Shown: positions 44,644 to 54,402, counted from the stretch's first letter. The stretch: DNA of 64,000 nucleotides from Limimaricola pyoseonensis (GCF_900102015.1 NZ_FNAT01000001.1:124001-188000), one strand, 5' to 3'. Program-made: numbers and translations. Notes: generated from the letters alone by a model not told the origin.

Positions 44644-46113
44644 ATGTCAGTGAGGGAAACGAGGCCGCTGCGCATGGCGCTCGGCGCCGGTGCGGGAGTC
44701 GCGCTGGTCGCGGGTTTCGCCATGCTCCTGCCGCAGGTGCGGCAGGCGGCGCTGGATGTCGCGCCGGCCTGGCGGGCCGCCTTGTCCGACGCGACGCCGT
44801 TGACGACCGCCGCGGCGCCGGGCGGCGATGCCGTCGCCCCCGCCTCGGTCGTCGAGGAGGCCCCCGCATCCGATACCAGGGATACCGCTTCCGGCGCGGA
44901 CCCGAACGCCGAGGCGCCGCCGGCAGCCGGGACGGACAAGCAAGACAGCGACGTCGCGGATCGGCCGCGGATCGACACGATCCGCGTGGCGCCGGATGGC
45001 GAGACCGTCCTGGCCGGCCGCGCCAGGCCCGGCGATCGCGTCCGGGTGCTGGTCGATGGCGCGCCGGCGGCCGAGGGGCGGGCGGATGGCGGCGGTCAGT
45101 TCGTGATCTTCCTGTCGCTCGGCGGGTCGGACCGGCCGCGCCGGATGACGCTTCTGGGCGATCCCGAGGGGGATGCGCTGCTCTCCGAGGCGACCACGAT
45201 CATCGCGCCGAACGCCGCCCCGGAGCCTGAGACGGAGCGGCTGGCAGCGGCCGCGCCCGAACCCGCCGGCACGGGCGAAGGTGCCGAAGCGGAGCCCGTG
45301 GCGGCGTCGGAGGCCGGGCAGGACCGGGCCGATGCGACGAAGTCCGCCGCGGCAGGCGATGCCGAAACGCAGGCCGCCGGATCGTCCTCTTCCGAGACCG
45401 GGCGCACCCCGCGCCCCCGGATCCTGCTGCCCGACCCGCCCGGGACGCGCCTCGCCGCACCCGCACCCGCGGCCGGGTCCGCGCCCGAATTGCCCGTCGC
45501 GCTCAGCGCCGCGCCCGAAAGTCCCGCGGCGCCCGCCCGAGAGGCGCAGGCGCGCCCGCCGGTCCTGCAGGCCGACGGGGGCGGGCTGCAGCTGATCCAG
45601 CCGGCGCTGGGGCCGGGCGCCACGCCGGAGGTGCTCGAAAGCGTCGCGCTCGACGCCATCGCCTACGGGCCGGGCGGCACGCTGGGCCTGCAGGGGCGGG
45701 CGCGGCCGGGCCACAGCGTGCGGCTCTATCTCGACGATGCGGCGGTGCTCGACAGCGCGGTGGGGCCGCAGGGCGGCTGGGAGGCCGGGCTCGACGACCT
45801 CGCTCCGGGCCTCTACCGGATGAGGGTCGACGAGATCGACGCCGCGGGCCGCGTCACCTCGCGCATCGAGATGCCCTTCAAGCGCGAGAGCCGGGAGGCG
45901 ATCCGCGACAGCCTGCGCGAGGAGATCGCCGCGCGCGGCGTGGCGGCGCGCACGGTCCAGCCGGGCAACACGCTGTGGGGCATCGCCAGCGAGCGCTACG
46001 GCGAGGGCATGGCCTACATGCATGTCTTCGAGGCCAATGCCGAGCGGATCCGCAACCCCGACCTGATCTATCCCGGCCAGGTCTTCGTGCTGCCCGAGAT
46101 CGACGGCGGCTGA
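44644..46113 (+). CDS. LysM-domain envelope protein with Ig-like linker domains
   Basis: The 489-residue protein has an N-terminal hydrophobic segment (about residues 12-30, an uncleaved anchor or signal peptide), a long Ala/Pro/Glu-rich low-complexity stretch, two beta-rich segments of similar wording (about 115-165, ETVLAGRARPGDRVRVLVDG, and about 340-395, LGLQGRARPGHSVRLYLDD), and a C-terminal LysM module (QPGNTLWGIASERYGEGM to NPDLIYPGQVFVLP). LysM binds peptidoglycan. The two beta segments are evidently an internal repeat. It is probably a periplasmic cell-wall-bound protein; function unknown. Confidence 0.85.
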   Translation: MSVRETRPLRMALGAGAGVALVAGFAMLLPQVRQAALDVAPAWRAALSDATPLTTAAAPGGDAVAPASVVEEAPASDTRDTASGADPNAEAPPAAGTDKQDSDVADRPRIDTIRVAPDGETVLAGRARPGDRVRVLVDGAPAAEGRADGGGQFVIFLSLGGSDRPRRMTLLGDPEGDALLSEATTIIAPNAAPEPETERLAAAAPEPAGTGEGAEAEPVAASEAGQDRADATKSAAAGDAETQAAGSSSSETGRTPRPRILLPDPPGTRLAAPAPAAGSAPELPVALSAAPESPAAPAREAQARPPVLQADGGGLQLIQPALGPGATPEVLESVALDAIAYGPGGTLGLQGRARPGHSVRLYLDDAAVLDSAVGPQGGWEAGLDDLAPGLYRMRVDEIDAAGRVTSRIEMPFKRESREAIRDSLREEIAARGVAARTVQPGNTLWGIASERYGEGMAYMHVFEANAERIRNPDLIYPGQVFVLPEIDGG

Positions 46114-46197
46114 GTCCCGGTCTGGTCATCCCGTCGGGCCGGCCCTAGTCTGGGCCTCGCGCCCACAGCCAGCCGATGGCCAGCCAGGAGCCCGCCG

Positions 46198-48024
46198 ATG
46201 CGACGCCTCTCCAAGACCGACGCCAATCTTTCGGGCCAATCGGTGCGCGGCTGGGACGTGATCCGGCAGGTGATGCCCTATCTCTGGCCCGACGGCCTGA
46301 CTTGGGTGAAACGCCGCGTCGTGCTGGCGGTGGCGGCACTGGTGCTGGCCAAGCTGATCGCCGTGGGCACGCCGCTCTTCTACAAGGCCGCGGTCGACGC
46401 GCTGGCGGGCGAGGGCGAAAGCTCGGCCATGCTGCTTGCCGTGGGCGCCGTGGGGCTGACCGTGGCCTATGGCCTCGCGCGGCTGATGAACGTGGGATTC
46501 CAGCAGCTTCGGGACGTGATCTTCACCCCCGTCGGCCAGCGCGCGCTGCGCAAGCTGGCGCTGCGCACCTTCCGCCACATCCACGCGATGAGCCTGCGCT
46601 ACCACATCGCCCGCAAGACCGGCGGCCTCAGCCGGATCATCGAGCGCGGCGTGAAGGGCGTCTCCTTCCTGCTGCGCTTCCTGCTGTTCTCGATCGGGCC
46701 GCTGGTGCTGGAGCTGCTGCTCGTCGCGGTGGTGCTCTTCTTCCTGTTCGACGTCTGGTACCTGGTGGTGATCCTCGTCACCATCGTCCTCTACGTCGGC
46801 TTCACCTTCAAGGTGACCGAGTGGCGGGTGAAGATCCGCAAGCAGATGAACGACCAGGACACCGACGCCAACCAGAAGGCGATCGACAGCCTGCTGAACT
46901 TCGAGACGGTCAAGTATTTCGGAGCCGAGCAGCGCGAGGCCGCGCGCTACGACGGCGCGATGGAGAAATACGCGCAGGCCGCGATGCGCACCGACTACTC
47001 GCTCGCCTTCCTCAATTTCGGCCAGTCGCTGATCATCACCTCGGGCCTCGTGGCGGTGATGGTGATGGCGGCGATCGGGGTGGAGCGTGGCGCGCTCACG
47101 GTGGGCGACTTCGTCATGGTCAACGCCTACATGATCCAGATCACCATGCCGCTCAACTTCCTCGGCACGGTCTACCGCGAGATCCGGCAGGCGCTGATCG
47201 ACATGGCCGAGATGTTCGACCTGCTGGGCCAGCCGCCCGAAGTGACAGACCGCCCCGGCGCCAAGGCGCTCGAGGTGCCGCGCGGCGAGATCGTCTTCGA
47301 CGAGGTCTGCTTCGGCTACGAGGCGGCGCGCGGCATCCTAAAGGGCGTCTCCTTCACCGTGAAGCCCGGCGAGACCGTGGCGATCGTCGGCTCCTCTGGC
47401 GCGGGCAAGTCGACCATCGGCCGGCTGCTGTTCCGCTTCTACGACGTGACCGAGGGCGCGATCCGGATCGACGGGCAGGATCTGCGCGAGGTGACGCAGG
47501 ACAGCCTGCACGCCGAGATCGGCGTGGTGCCGCAGGACACGGTGCTGTTCAACGACACCATCCTCTACAACATCGCCTATGGCCGCGACGGCGCCACGCG
47601 CGAGGAGATCGAGGCGGTGGCGCGGGCGGCGCAGATCCACGACTTCATCATGACGCTGCCCGAGGGCTACGACACCACGGTGGGCGAGCGCGGGCTGAAG
47701 CTCTCGGGCGGCGAGAAGCAGCGCGTCGGCATCGCCCGCACGCTGCTCAAGGACCCGCCGATCCTGCTTCTGGACGAGGCGACCAGCGCGCTCGACACCG
47801 ACACAGAGCGCGAGATCCAGGGCCAGCTTCGGATGATGGGGCAGGGGCGCTCGGTGATCACCATCGCACACCGGCTGTCCACGATTGCGGATGCCGACCG
47901 GATCGTGGTGCTGGAGGCCGGAAAAGTGGTGGAATCGGGCAGCCACGAGCATCTTCTGGCGCTCGACGGCCGCTACGCGCAGCTCTGGAGCCGCCAGCAG
48001 GCCGAGGAGGCCGAGGCCGCCTGA
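46198..48024 (+). CDS. Atm1/HMT1-type ABC exporter, permease fused to ATPase
   Basis: The 608-residue half-transporter has six membrane helices (about residues 40-310) and a nucleotide-binding domain with Walker A GSSGAGKST, signature LSGGEKQR, Walker B ILLLDEATSALD and switch His in AHRLST. The membrane part has the Atm1 pattern RALRKLALRTFRHIHAMSLRYH and LLNFETVKYFGAEQREA. Bacterial Atm1-like exporters move glutathione derivatives and help with heavy-metal resistance; mitochondrial ones serve cytosolic iron-sulfur work. It probably forms a homodimer. Confidence 0.93.
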   Translation: MRRLSKTDANLSGQSVRGWDVIRQVMPYLWPDGLTWVKRRVVLAVAALVLAKLIAVGTPLFYKAAVDALAGEGESSAMLLAVGAVGLTVAYGLARLMNVGFQQLRDVIFTPVGQRALRKLALRTFRHIHAMSLRYHIARKTGGLSRIIERGVKGVSFLLRFLLFSIGPLVLELLLVAVVLFFLFDVWYLVVILVTIVLYVGFTFKVTEWRVKIRKQMNDQDTDANQKAIDSLLNFETVKYFGAEQREAARYDGAMEKYAQAAMRTDYSLAFLNFGQSLIITSGLVAVMVMAAIGVERGALTVGDFVMVNAYMIQITMPLNFLGTVYREIRQALIDMAEMFDLLGQPPEVTDRPGAKALEVPRGEIVFDEVCFGYEAARGILKGVSFTVKPGETVAIVGSSGAGKSTIGRLLFRFYDVTEGAIRIDGQDLREVTQDSLHAEIGVVPQDTVLFNDTILYNIAYGRDGATREEIEAVARAAQIHDFIMTLPEGYDTTVGERGLKLSGGEKQRVGIARTLLKDPPILLLDEATSALDTDTEREIQGQLRMMGQGRSVITIAHRLSTIADADRIVVLEAGKVVESGSHEHLLALDGRYAQLWSRQQAEEAEAA

Positions 48025-48053
48025 TTGCGGAACTGAACCGCCCGGTCTAGGTT
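48025..48053 (+). promoter_or_regulatory. Predicted promoter of the MFS exporter gene
   Basis: TTGCGG (48025-48030) and TAGGTT (48048-48053) are 17 bp apart, just after the Atm1-type gene stop and about 70 nt before the MFS start. The hexamer at -10 equals that before the GSCFA gene. Confidence 0.4.
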
Positions 48054-48124
48054 CTGTCCCGACTCGTCCGCCGCGTGCGGGCAACGACTCCCCGTGCCGT
48101 GGCGCGGGCATCAAGGACAGCCTT

Positions 48125-49324
48125 ATGACTTCGCCGATGTTCCGCACCGCCGTGGTGCTGGGCCTGCTTTCCGCCGTGGGCCCTTTCACGATCGACATGT
48201 ATCTCCCGGCGCTGCCGATGCTGGCGGCGGATCTCGGCATCGACGAGGCGGCCTCGCAGGCGACGATCAGCGCCTATTTCCTGGCCTTCGGCCTGGTGCA
48301 GCTGGTCTATGGCCCGCTGGCCGACGCCTTCGGGCGCAAGCGGCCGGTCTATGTCGGGGCGAGCATCTTCCTCGTGGCCACGATCGGCTGCGCGCTGGCG
48401 CCGACGCTGCCCTGGCTGGTGGCGTTCCGGGCACTGCAGGGCGTGGGCTGCGCCGCGCTGATGGTAATGCCGCGCGCGGTGGTGCGCGACATGTATACCG
48501 GCCACGAGGCGACGCGGCTGGTGGCGATGATCATGCTGGTGGTCTCGGTTTCGCCGATGCTGGCGCCGCTGACTGGCGCGGTGATGATGACCTTCACCGG
48601 CTGGCGCGGCATCTTCTGGATCCTCGCGGGCGTGGCGGCGGTGGCGCTGCTGCTCGCGGTCTTCGCGCTGCGCGAGACGCTGCCGCCCGAGCGGCGCCGC
48701 CCGGTGCGGCCGCGCCAGCTCGCGCTGTCGGCGCGGCGGCTGCTGCGCGACCCGACCTTCATGGCGCTGACCTTCGTGGCGGGCTTCGGCATGTCGAGCT
48801 TCTTCGTCTTCATCGCCTCCGCGAGCTTCGTCTACACCGAGCAGTACGGGCTTTCGCCGATGCAGTTCAGCCTGGCCTTCGCGACCAACGCGGTGGGCTT
48901 CTTCGGCGCGAGCCAGTTCGCGGCACCGCTCGGCCGCCGGATCGGGCTGATGCGGATGCTGCGGCTGGCGCTGACGGGCTTTGCCTGCACCAGCCTGACG
49001 CTTCTGGCGATCACCGCCGCGGGCTATGCCTCGCTGCCGGTGCTGATCGGGCTGCTCCTGGCCGGGAATGCCTGCCTCGGCCTCGTCATCCCGACGAGCC
49101 AAGTGATGGCGCTCGATCCGCATGGCGAGATTGCGGGTCTCGCCTCCTCGATGGGCGGCACGCTGCAGATGCTGACCGGCGGGCTGATGGTGGCGGCGAC
49201 GGGGCCGTTCTTCGACGGCACCGCGCTGCCGATGGTCGCGGTGATCGCGCTCTGCGCGGTGATGGCGCTGGGCCTCGCGCTTCTGGCGCTGGGCCGGGGC
49301 GAGCGTTCGCCGCAGCCGGTCTGA
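48125..49324 (+). CDS. Bcr/CflA-family MFS multidrug exporter
   Basis: The 399-residue protein has 12 predicted helices. The family signature TIDMYLPALPMLAADLG lies at the end of helix 1, and the MFS loop GPLADAFGRKRPVYVG between helices 2 and 3, with the motif C-like VVSVSPMLAPLTGA in helix 5 that marks drug/H+ antiporters. Relatives export bicyclomycin, chloramphenicol or sulfonamides. It converges on the RND pump gene with 3 nt between stops. Confidence 0.92.
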   Translation: MTSPMFRTAVVLGLLSAVGPFTIDMYLPALPMLAADLGIDEAASQATISAYFLAFGLVQLVYGPLADAFGRKRPVYVGASIFLVATIGCALAPTLPWLVAFRALQGVGCAALMVMPRAVVRDMYTGHEATRLVAMIMLVVSVSPMLAPLTGAVMMTFTGWRGIFWILAGVAAVALLLAVFALRETLPPERRRPVRPRQLALSARRLLRDPTFMALTFVAGFGMSSFFVFIASASFVYTEQYGLSPMQFSLAFATNAVGFFGASQFAAPLGRRIGLMRMLRLALTGFACTSLTLLAITAAGYASLPVLIGLLLAGNACLGLVIPTSQVMALDPHGEIAGLASSMGGTLQMLTGGLMVAATGPFFDGTALPMVAVIALCAVMALGLALLALGRGERSPQPV

Positions 49325-49327
49325 GCC

Positions 49328-52300
49328 TCACTCCGCCGCGCGCAGCGGCAGGGCGGGACGGGTCTCGGGCTCGTCCTCCCAGATGATCTCCGGCGCGCGG
49401 ATGCGCCGCGCCTCGCGCCGGAGCGCCCAGTCGCGCGCCGCCTTGCTGCCGCGGCCCATCGACAGACGCGCCAGCAGGCGCGACATCCAGTGCGCGTAGC
49501 GTGCGGCCCAGATCCTGAGCGCCAGCATCGCCGGGGTGAAGAGCAGCGTCAGACCGGTCGCGATGCCGAGGCCGAACACCACCGCCGTGGCGAGCTGCTT
49601 CCACCACAGCGCCGTCGGGCTGTCGATCGTGTAGCCGCCGCCGAAGAAGTCGAGGCTGAGGCCGAACATCATCGGCGCGAGGCCGGCCATGGTGGTCACC
49701 GTGGTCAGGAAGACCGGGCGGATGCGCGCCTCGGCGGTGCGGATCACCGCCTCGATGCGCGGCATGTAGCGCGCGAAGTCCTGGTAGGTGTCGATCAGCA
49801 CGATGTTGTTGTTCACCACGATCCCCGCCAGCGCGACGATGCCGGTGCCGGTCATGATGATCGAGAAGGTCTGCTCCATCACCAGCATGCCGATCAGCAC
49901 GCCGGCGGTGGACATCACCACCGCCAGCAGCACCAGCACCGCGTTGTAGAAGCTGTTGAACTGCGCCAGCAGGATGATGAACATCAGCCCCAGCGCGCCG
50001 GCGAAGGCCGATTGCAGGAAGGCCTGGCTTTCGGCCTGGTCCTGCTGGTCGCCGGTCCATTCCCAGCCGATGCCGGCCGGCAGCGGGCCCGTCTCCAGCC
50101 ATTCGCCCAGAAGCGCGATCCGCTCGTTCGGTGTGACCGGCACGCGCAGCACGTCGCCGCGCTCCACCGCTGCGACGAGCGCGGGGTCGGCCTCGACCTC
50201 GGCATCGGGCCGCACCCGGCTCTCGCCGGTCGCGGTGTCGGTCAGCAGCACCAGCCCCGGATCGACATCCGCGCGCACGTCGAAGGCGCGCTTCTGGTCG
50301 ACGCGGGTGATCTCGGCCAGTTCGCTCACCGGGCGGCGGGTGACGAAGTTCGACAGCGGCACCAGCCCCGAGGGGGTGCGCACGCGCAGGCTGTCGAGGG
50401 TCGAGAGCACGCGGTCCTCCTCGGGCAGGCGCACCCGGATCTCGATCTCCTCGTCGGAGCTGTCGACCCGCATCGTGTCGAGCAGCAGGCCGCGCGTCAC
50501 CAGCTGCACCATCGCGCCCACCGTGGCCACGTCGGCCCCGAACCGCCCGGCCTTCTCGACATCGACGTCGATCTGCCAATCGATGCCGGGCAGGGGCAGC
50601 GTGTCCTCGATCAGCACCAGCCCCGGCGTCTGCTCGAACCGCTCGCGGACCAGGGCGGTGGCCTCCTGCAGCGCCGCGAAATCGTCGCCGGTCAGCCGCA
50701 GGTGCACCGGCTTGGCGTCGCCCGGCCCGCGCGACAGGTCGAGGATCTCGGTGCGCAGACCCGGAAGTGCTGCCAGCTTTTCCTGCAGCCCTTCGAGCAC
50801 GAGGTCGCCGTCGAGCCCGGCCAGCCCGCGCCCCTGCGCGAGGGCATAGGCCTCGCGGTTCTCCCAAGGCACCAGCTCGATCTGCAGCTGGCCGATCGCG
50901 TCGGCCGGCCCGCCGATTCCGCCGGTGTTGGCGTTGAGCCCGCCTTCGCCGGCAAAGGCGAAGACCGTCTCGACGCCGGGATGCGCCAGCACCACGCGCT
51001 CGACCTCCGCGACCAGCGCGTCCTTCTCGGGCAGGCTGAGATTGCCCCGGGCCTGGACGTAGATGATCGCCTGCTCGGGCTCGGTCGGCACGAAGAATTC
51101 CACGCCGTTGTTGTGCCGGCCGTAATAGCCGAAGGTGGTGACGACGAAGCCGATCACGGCGGCGATCGTCACCAGCGGCATCACCGGGTTGCCGGCGATC
51201 AGCCCGATCACCCGGCCGAACAGCGTGCGGCGATAGCCGGCGCGGATCCTGCGCCGGCGGCGCTGGATCTTGGCCGAGGCGCCGAAGATCGTGGTCAGCA
51301 TCACGCCCGCCAGCGCCATCGCCAGCCCCGGCGCCGCCTCGACCAGCCCCTGCGCTGGGCGCGCCTCGCCCATGAGGTAGCCCGGGTTCAGCGCCTGCAT
51401 CAGCCCGACGAAGATCAGCCCGGCGGCGGGCGGCACCAGCGCCGCGCGCACCACCCAGGGCAGGCGGCGGCGCAGCCGGTCGGAGGCGTGGTGCAGTGCC
51501 CGGCTGACCCGGCCCAGCACGCCGCCCATCACCGGCAGGTAGATCAGCGCCACCACCAGCGAGGCCGAGAGCACGAAGATCAGCGTCACCGGCAGCATGC
51601 CCATGAACTGCCCGGCCACGCCGGGCCAGAACAACATCGGCAGGAAGGCGCAGAGCGTGGTGGCTGTGGAGGAGACCACCGGCCAGAACATCCGCTTGGC
51701 GGCCTCGACATAGGCGTGCATCGGGCCGGTGCCCTCGGAGATCCGCTTGTCGGCGTATTCCACCACCACGATCGCGCCGTCGACCAGCATCCCGACCGCG
51801 AGGATCAGGCCGAACATCACGATGTTCGAGATGGTCACCTCCATCACCGCCAAGAGCGCGAAGCACAGCAGGAAGGAGGTCGGGATCGCGAAGCCCACCA
51901 GCATCGCCGGGCGCGGGCCGAGCGCGGCCAGCACCACGATCATCACCAGCGCGATCGCGGTCAGCACCGCGCCCTCGAGCTGGCTGACCATCGAGGCGAC
52001 GATCCGGCTCTGGTCGTTCGAGGTGCCCACGGTGATCGCGGCGCGCAGCTCCTCGGGCCAGCGCGCCCGCTCGGCGGCGACGGTCTCGCGCACCAGCGCG
52101 GCGGTGTCGATCAGGTTGAAGCCCTTGCGCTTGACCACCTGCAGCGCCACCGTCGTCTCGCCGTTGAAGCGCGCGGTCGAGGCGCGGTCCTCGAAGGTCA
52201 GGCGGATCGAGGACAGGTCGCCCAGCGTGACCACGCGGTCGCCATTGGTCTTGACCGGCAGGTCGTAGACGTCGCGCGGCTCGTCGAAGCTCGAGGGGAT

Positions 52301-52984
52301 CTTGACCGAGAAGGCGCCGCGCGCGGTCTCGACCTCGCCCGCGGCGATCAGCAGGTTGTTCTGCGCCACCACCTGGCTCAGCTCGGCGGCGGTGACGTTG
52401 TAGGCCTCGAGCCGGAGCGGGTCGATCTCGACCTCCAGCATCTCGTCGCGCTGGCCCACCAGCCCGGCCGAGAGCACCGCGTCGAGCCCCTCGAGCCGGT
52501 CCTGCAGGTCCTTGGCGACGCGGATCAGCGTGCGCTCGGGCAGGGCGCCGGTCAGGTTGACGATGACGATCGGGAATTCGGAGAAGTTGATCTCGTTCAG
52601 GCTCCAGCTCTCGGCCCCGTCGGGAAAGCCGGCCTCGGCGGTGTTCATGGCATCGCGCACGTCGGCCATGATCTTGGTCTTGTCCCAGCCGAACTCGAAC
52701 TCGAGCGCCACGCCGGCATAGCCCTCCGACGCGGTCGAGGTCATGGTCTTCAGCCCGTCGAGATCCGACAGCTCGGTCTCCATCGGCCGCACCAAGAGCT
52801 GCTCGCTGTCCTCGGCCGAGATGCCGGGGAAGGGCACCGAGACGAACAGCGCCGGGATCTCGATGTCGGGCTCGCCCTCCTTCGGCAGGCCGAGATAGGC
52901 CGCCGTGCCGGCGGCGAGGCTCAGCACGATGAAGGCGAGGATCATCCGCGCCCGGGAGGCGGCCCAGTCGACGATTCCGGTCAC
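49328..52984 (-). CDS. RND-family efflux pump, inner-membrane subunit with extra central helices
   Basis: The 1218-residue protein is an AcrB-like pump: helix 1 (RARMILAFIVLSLAAGTAAY), porter domain, VDGAIVVVEYAD in helix 4 with the proton-relay Asp402 (the second Asp of the usual VDDA is Gly), then the second half. It is longer than the usual 1020-1050 residues. Part of the surplus is an insertion at about 505-590 between helices 6 and 7 with two added hydrophobic segments (about 511-531 and 551-570) and an Arg-rich loop (QRRRRRIRAG). It overlaps the adaptor gene by 4 nt. No outer-membrane TolC-type gene is adjacent. Confidence 0.92.
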   Translation of the reverse strand: MTGIVDWAASRARMILAFIVLSLAAGTAAYLGLPKEGEPDIEIPALFVSVPFPGISAEDSEQLLVRPMETELSDLDGLKTMTSTASEGYAGVALEFEFGWDKTKIMADVRDAMNTAEAGFPDGAESWSLNEINFSEFPIVIVNLTGALPERTLIRVAKDLQDRLEGLDAVLSAGLVGQRDEMLEVEIDPLRLEAYNVTAAELSQVVAQNNLLIAAGEVETARGAFSVKIPSSFDEPRDVYDLPVKTNGDRVVTLGDLSSIRLTFEDRASTARFNGETTVALQVVKRKGFNLIDTAALVRETVAAERARWPEELRAAITVGTSNDQSRIVASMVSQLEGAVLTAIALVMIVVLAALGPRPAMLVGFAIPTSFLLCFALLAVMEVTISNIVMFGLILAVGMLVDGAIVVVEYADKRISEGTGPMHAYVEAAKRMFWPVVSSTATTLCAFLPMLFWPGVAGQFMGMLPVTLIFVLSASLVVALIYLPVMGGVLGRVSRALHHASDRLRRRLPWVVRAALVPPAAGLIFVGLMQALNPGYLMGEARPAQGLVEAAPGLAMALAGVMLTTIFGASAKIQRRRRRIRAGYRRTLFGRVIGLIAGNPVMPLVTIAAVIGFVVTTFGYYGRHNNGVEFFVPTEPEQAIIYVQARGNLSLPEKDALVAEVERVVLAHPGVETVFAFAGEGGLNANTGGIGGPADAIGQLQIELVPWENREAYALAQGRGLAGLDGDLVLEGLQEKLAALPGLRTEILDLSRGPGDAKPVHLRLTGDDFAALQEATALVRERFEQTPGLVLIEDTLPLPGIDWQIDVDVEKAGRFGADVATVGAMVQLVTRGLLLDTMRVDSSDEEIEIRVRLPEEDRVLSTLDSLRVRTPSGLVPLSNFVTRRPVSELAEITRVDQKRAFDVRADVDPGLVLLTDTATGESRVRPDAEVEADPALVAAVERGDVLRVPVTPNERIALLGEWLETGPLPAGIGWEWTGDQQDQAESQAFLQSAFAGALGLMFIILLAQFNSFYNAVLVLLAVVMSTAGVLIGMLVMEQTFSIIMTGTGIVALAGIVVNNNIVLIDTYQDFARYMPRIEAVIRTAEARIRPVFLTTVTTMAGLAPMMFGLSLDFFGGGYTIDSPTALWWKQLATAVVFGLGIATGLTLLFTPAMLALRIWAARYAHWMSRLLARLSMGRGSKAARDWALRREARRIRAPEIIWEDEPETRPALPLRAAE

Positions 52985-54210
52985 TCCGAGGCCTCCCTGT
53001 AGCTCGGGGCGACGGCGACGCCGTCGGTGACGTATTCCTGCCCGACGAGGATCACCTCGGCCTTCGGCGCGAGGCCGGCGACCAGCACGCCTTCGGCGGT
53101 GTCGCGCAGCAGCTCGACCGGGGCGAAGCGCGCCACCGGCCGCTCGCCCGCGCCGTTGATGATCCGCACCCCCAGCCGGCCGCCGTCATCGAGGGTCAGC
53201 GCCGATTGCGGCAGCAGATGCGCCAGCGTGCCGTTGGCGGCGACGCGGATCTCGGCGGTCTGGCCGTCGCGGATGGCCAGTTCGGGGTTGGGCACCGACA
53301 CCTCGACCCGGAAGGTGCGGGTGGTCTCGTCGGCCGAGCGCGACACGAACCGCACCTCGCCCGACAGCGCCTGACCCGACGCCAGCCGGCCGCGCGCCGG
53401 CGCGCCGACCGCGATGCGGTCGACACCGACCTCGGGCACGAATCCCACGAGCTTGATCGGGTCGAGCTGCACGATAGTGGCGCAGGGCGAGCCGGGCTGC
53501 ATCAGCAGGCCCAGCTCGGCGGTGTCGGTCTCGAGCAGGCCCTCGAACGGCGCGCGGATCGTCAGCTCCTCGATCGCCCGCTCGGCCGAGGCGACGGCCG
53601 CGGCGGCGGCCTCGATGCCCGCGCGGGCCGAAACCAGCCCGGAGGCGGCGCTCTGCACCTGTGCGGTGGCCGCCTCCTGCGCGGCCTCGGCGCTGATCAC
53701 CGAGGTTTCGCTCTGGTAGCCGCCGCGGCTGAGCCGGCGCGCGTTGCTCAGCGTGATCTCGGCCTCGCGCAACCGCGCCTCGGCCTCGGCCTCGCTCGCC
53801 TCGGCCATCGGCAGCCGGCTCTCGGCCTCCGACAGCCGGGCCCGCGCCTCGGCCAGCGCCGCAGCCCGCGTGCCGGGGTCGAGCTCGCACAACACCTCGC
53901 CCGCCGCGACGAGCCGGCCCTTGCGCAGCGGCTCCGAGATCACGCGCCCCTGCGTCTCGGAACGGACCTCGACCTCCCGCGCCGCCTCGGTACGGCCGCG
54001 CAGGATCACCGCGGCATCGACCTGCTGTGCGGTGCTGCGCAGCGCCACCACGCTCACCCCCGGCGGGGCCGCCGCGGCTTCGGCGGGCGCAGCGGCGGCC
54101 GTCGCGCCGTGATCGACCTGCGCGATCGAGTAGAGCCGGTCGCGATCGATCACCAGAAGATAGAGAAACGCGGCCACCAGCAGTGCGGTAAGAGCTGGAA
54201 TCGGCTTCAT
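52981..54210 (-). CDS. RND efflux periplasmic adaptor (membrane fusion protein)
   Basis: The 409-residue protein has an N-terminal membrane anchor (about residues 5-21, no lipobox Cys), a lipoyl-like half-motif (EVEVRSETQGRVISE and LRKGRLVAAGEVLCELD), a long alpha-helical hairpin rich in Ala/Glu (about 112-215), the returning half-motif (IRAPFEGLLETDTAELG), and beta-barrel and membrane-proximal domains. It links the RND pump to an outer-membrane channel. It is the first gene of the two-gene operon, with a palindrome about 100 nt upstream. Confidence 0.92.
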   Translation of the reverse strand: MKPIPALTALLVAAFLYLLVIDRDRLYSIAQVDHGATAAAAPAEAAAAPPGVSVVALRSTAQQVDAAVILRGRTEAAREVEVRSETQGRVISEPLRKGRLVAAGEVLCELDPGTRAAALAEARARLSEAESRLPMAEASEAEAEARLREAEITLSNARRLSRGGYQSETSVISAEAAQEAATAQVQSAASGLVSARAGIEAAAAAVASAERAIEELTIRAPFEGLLETDTAELGLLMQPGSPCATIVQLDPIKLVGFVPEVGVDRIAVGAPARGRLASGQALSGEVRFVSRSADETTRTFRVEVSVPNPELAIRDGQTAEIRVAANGTLAHLLPQSALTLDDGGRLGVRIINGAGERPVARFAPVELLRDTAEGVLVAGLAPKAEVILVGQEYVTDGVAVAPSYREASE

Positions 54211-54307
54211 CCTACGGAGCCCTCCTTCGAACGGGCAGGTCGCGTGCCAGCGAATGGGGCGCGTCCCGGACCGGTCTGTCGAGGGGCGGTCGCAGGGCGG
54301 ACCGGTG

Positions 54308-54325
54308 CTGAACCGACCGGTTCAG
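54308..54325. promoter_or_regulatory. Operator-like palindrome upstream of the RND operon
   Basis: CTGAACC-GACC-GGTTCAG is a perfect 7-4-7 inverted repeat, in a spacer that contains further GACCGGT words (near 54267 and 54299). Such sites resemble TetR-type operators of RND pumps, but no regulator gene is beside it. Confidence 0.5.
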
Positions 54326-54402
54326 GATAGGCCCGGGATGACCCGGCGGCAATACGCTTCGCGGGCCAGCGACCCTCGGTCGCGGCAGGACCCGCGCAAC
54401 CC

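Noticed and set aside
49490-53002. Open frame of 1170 codons opposite the RND pump
   Set aside because: Antisense shadow with extreme His/Gln/Arg content; the RND reading has complete family motifs.
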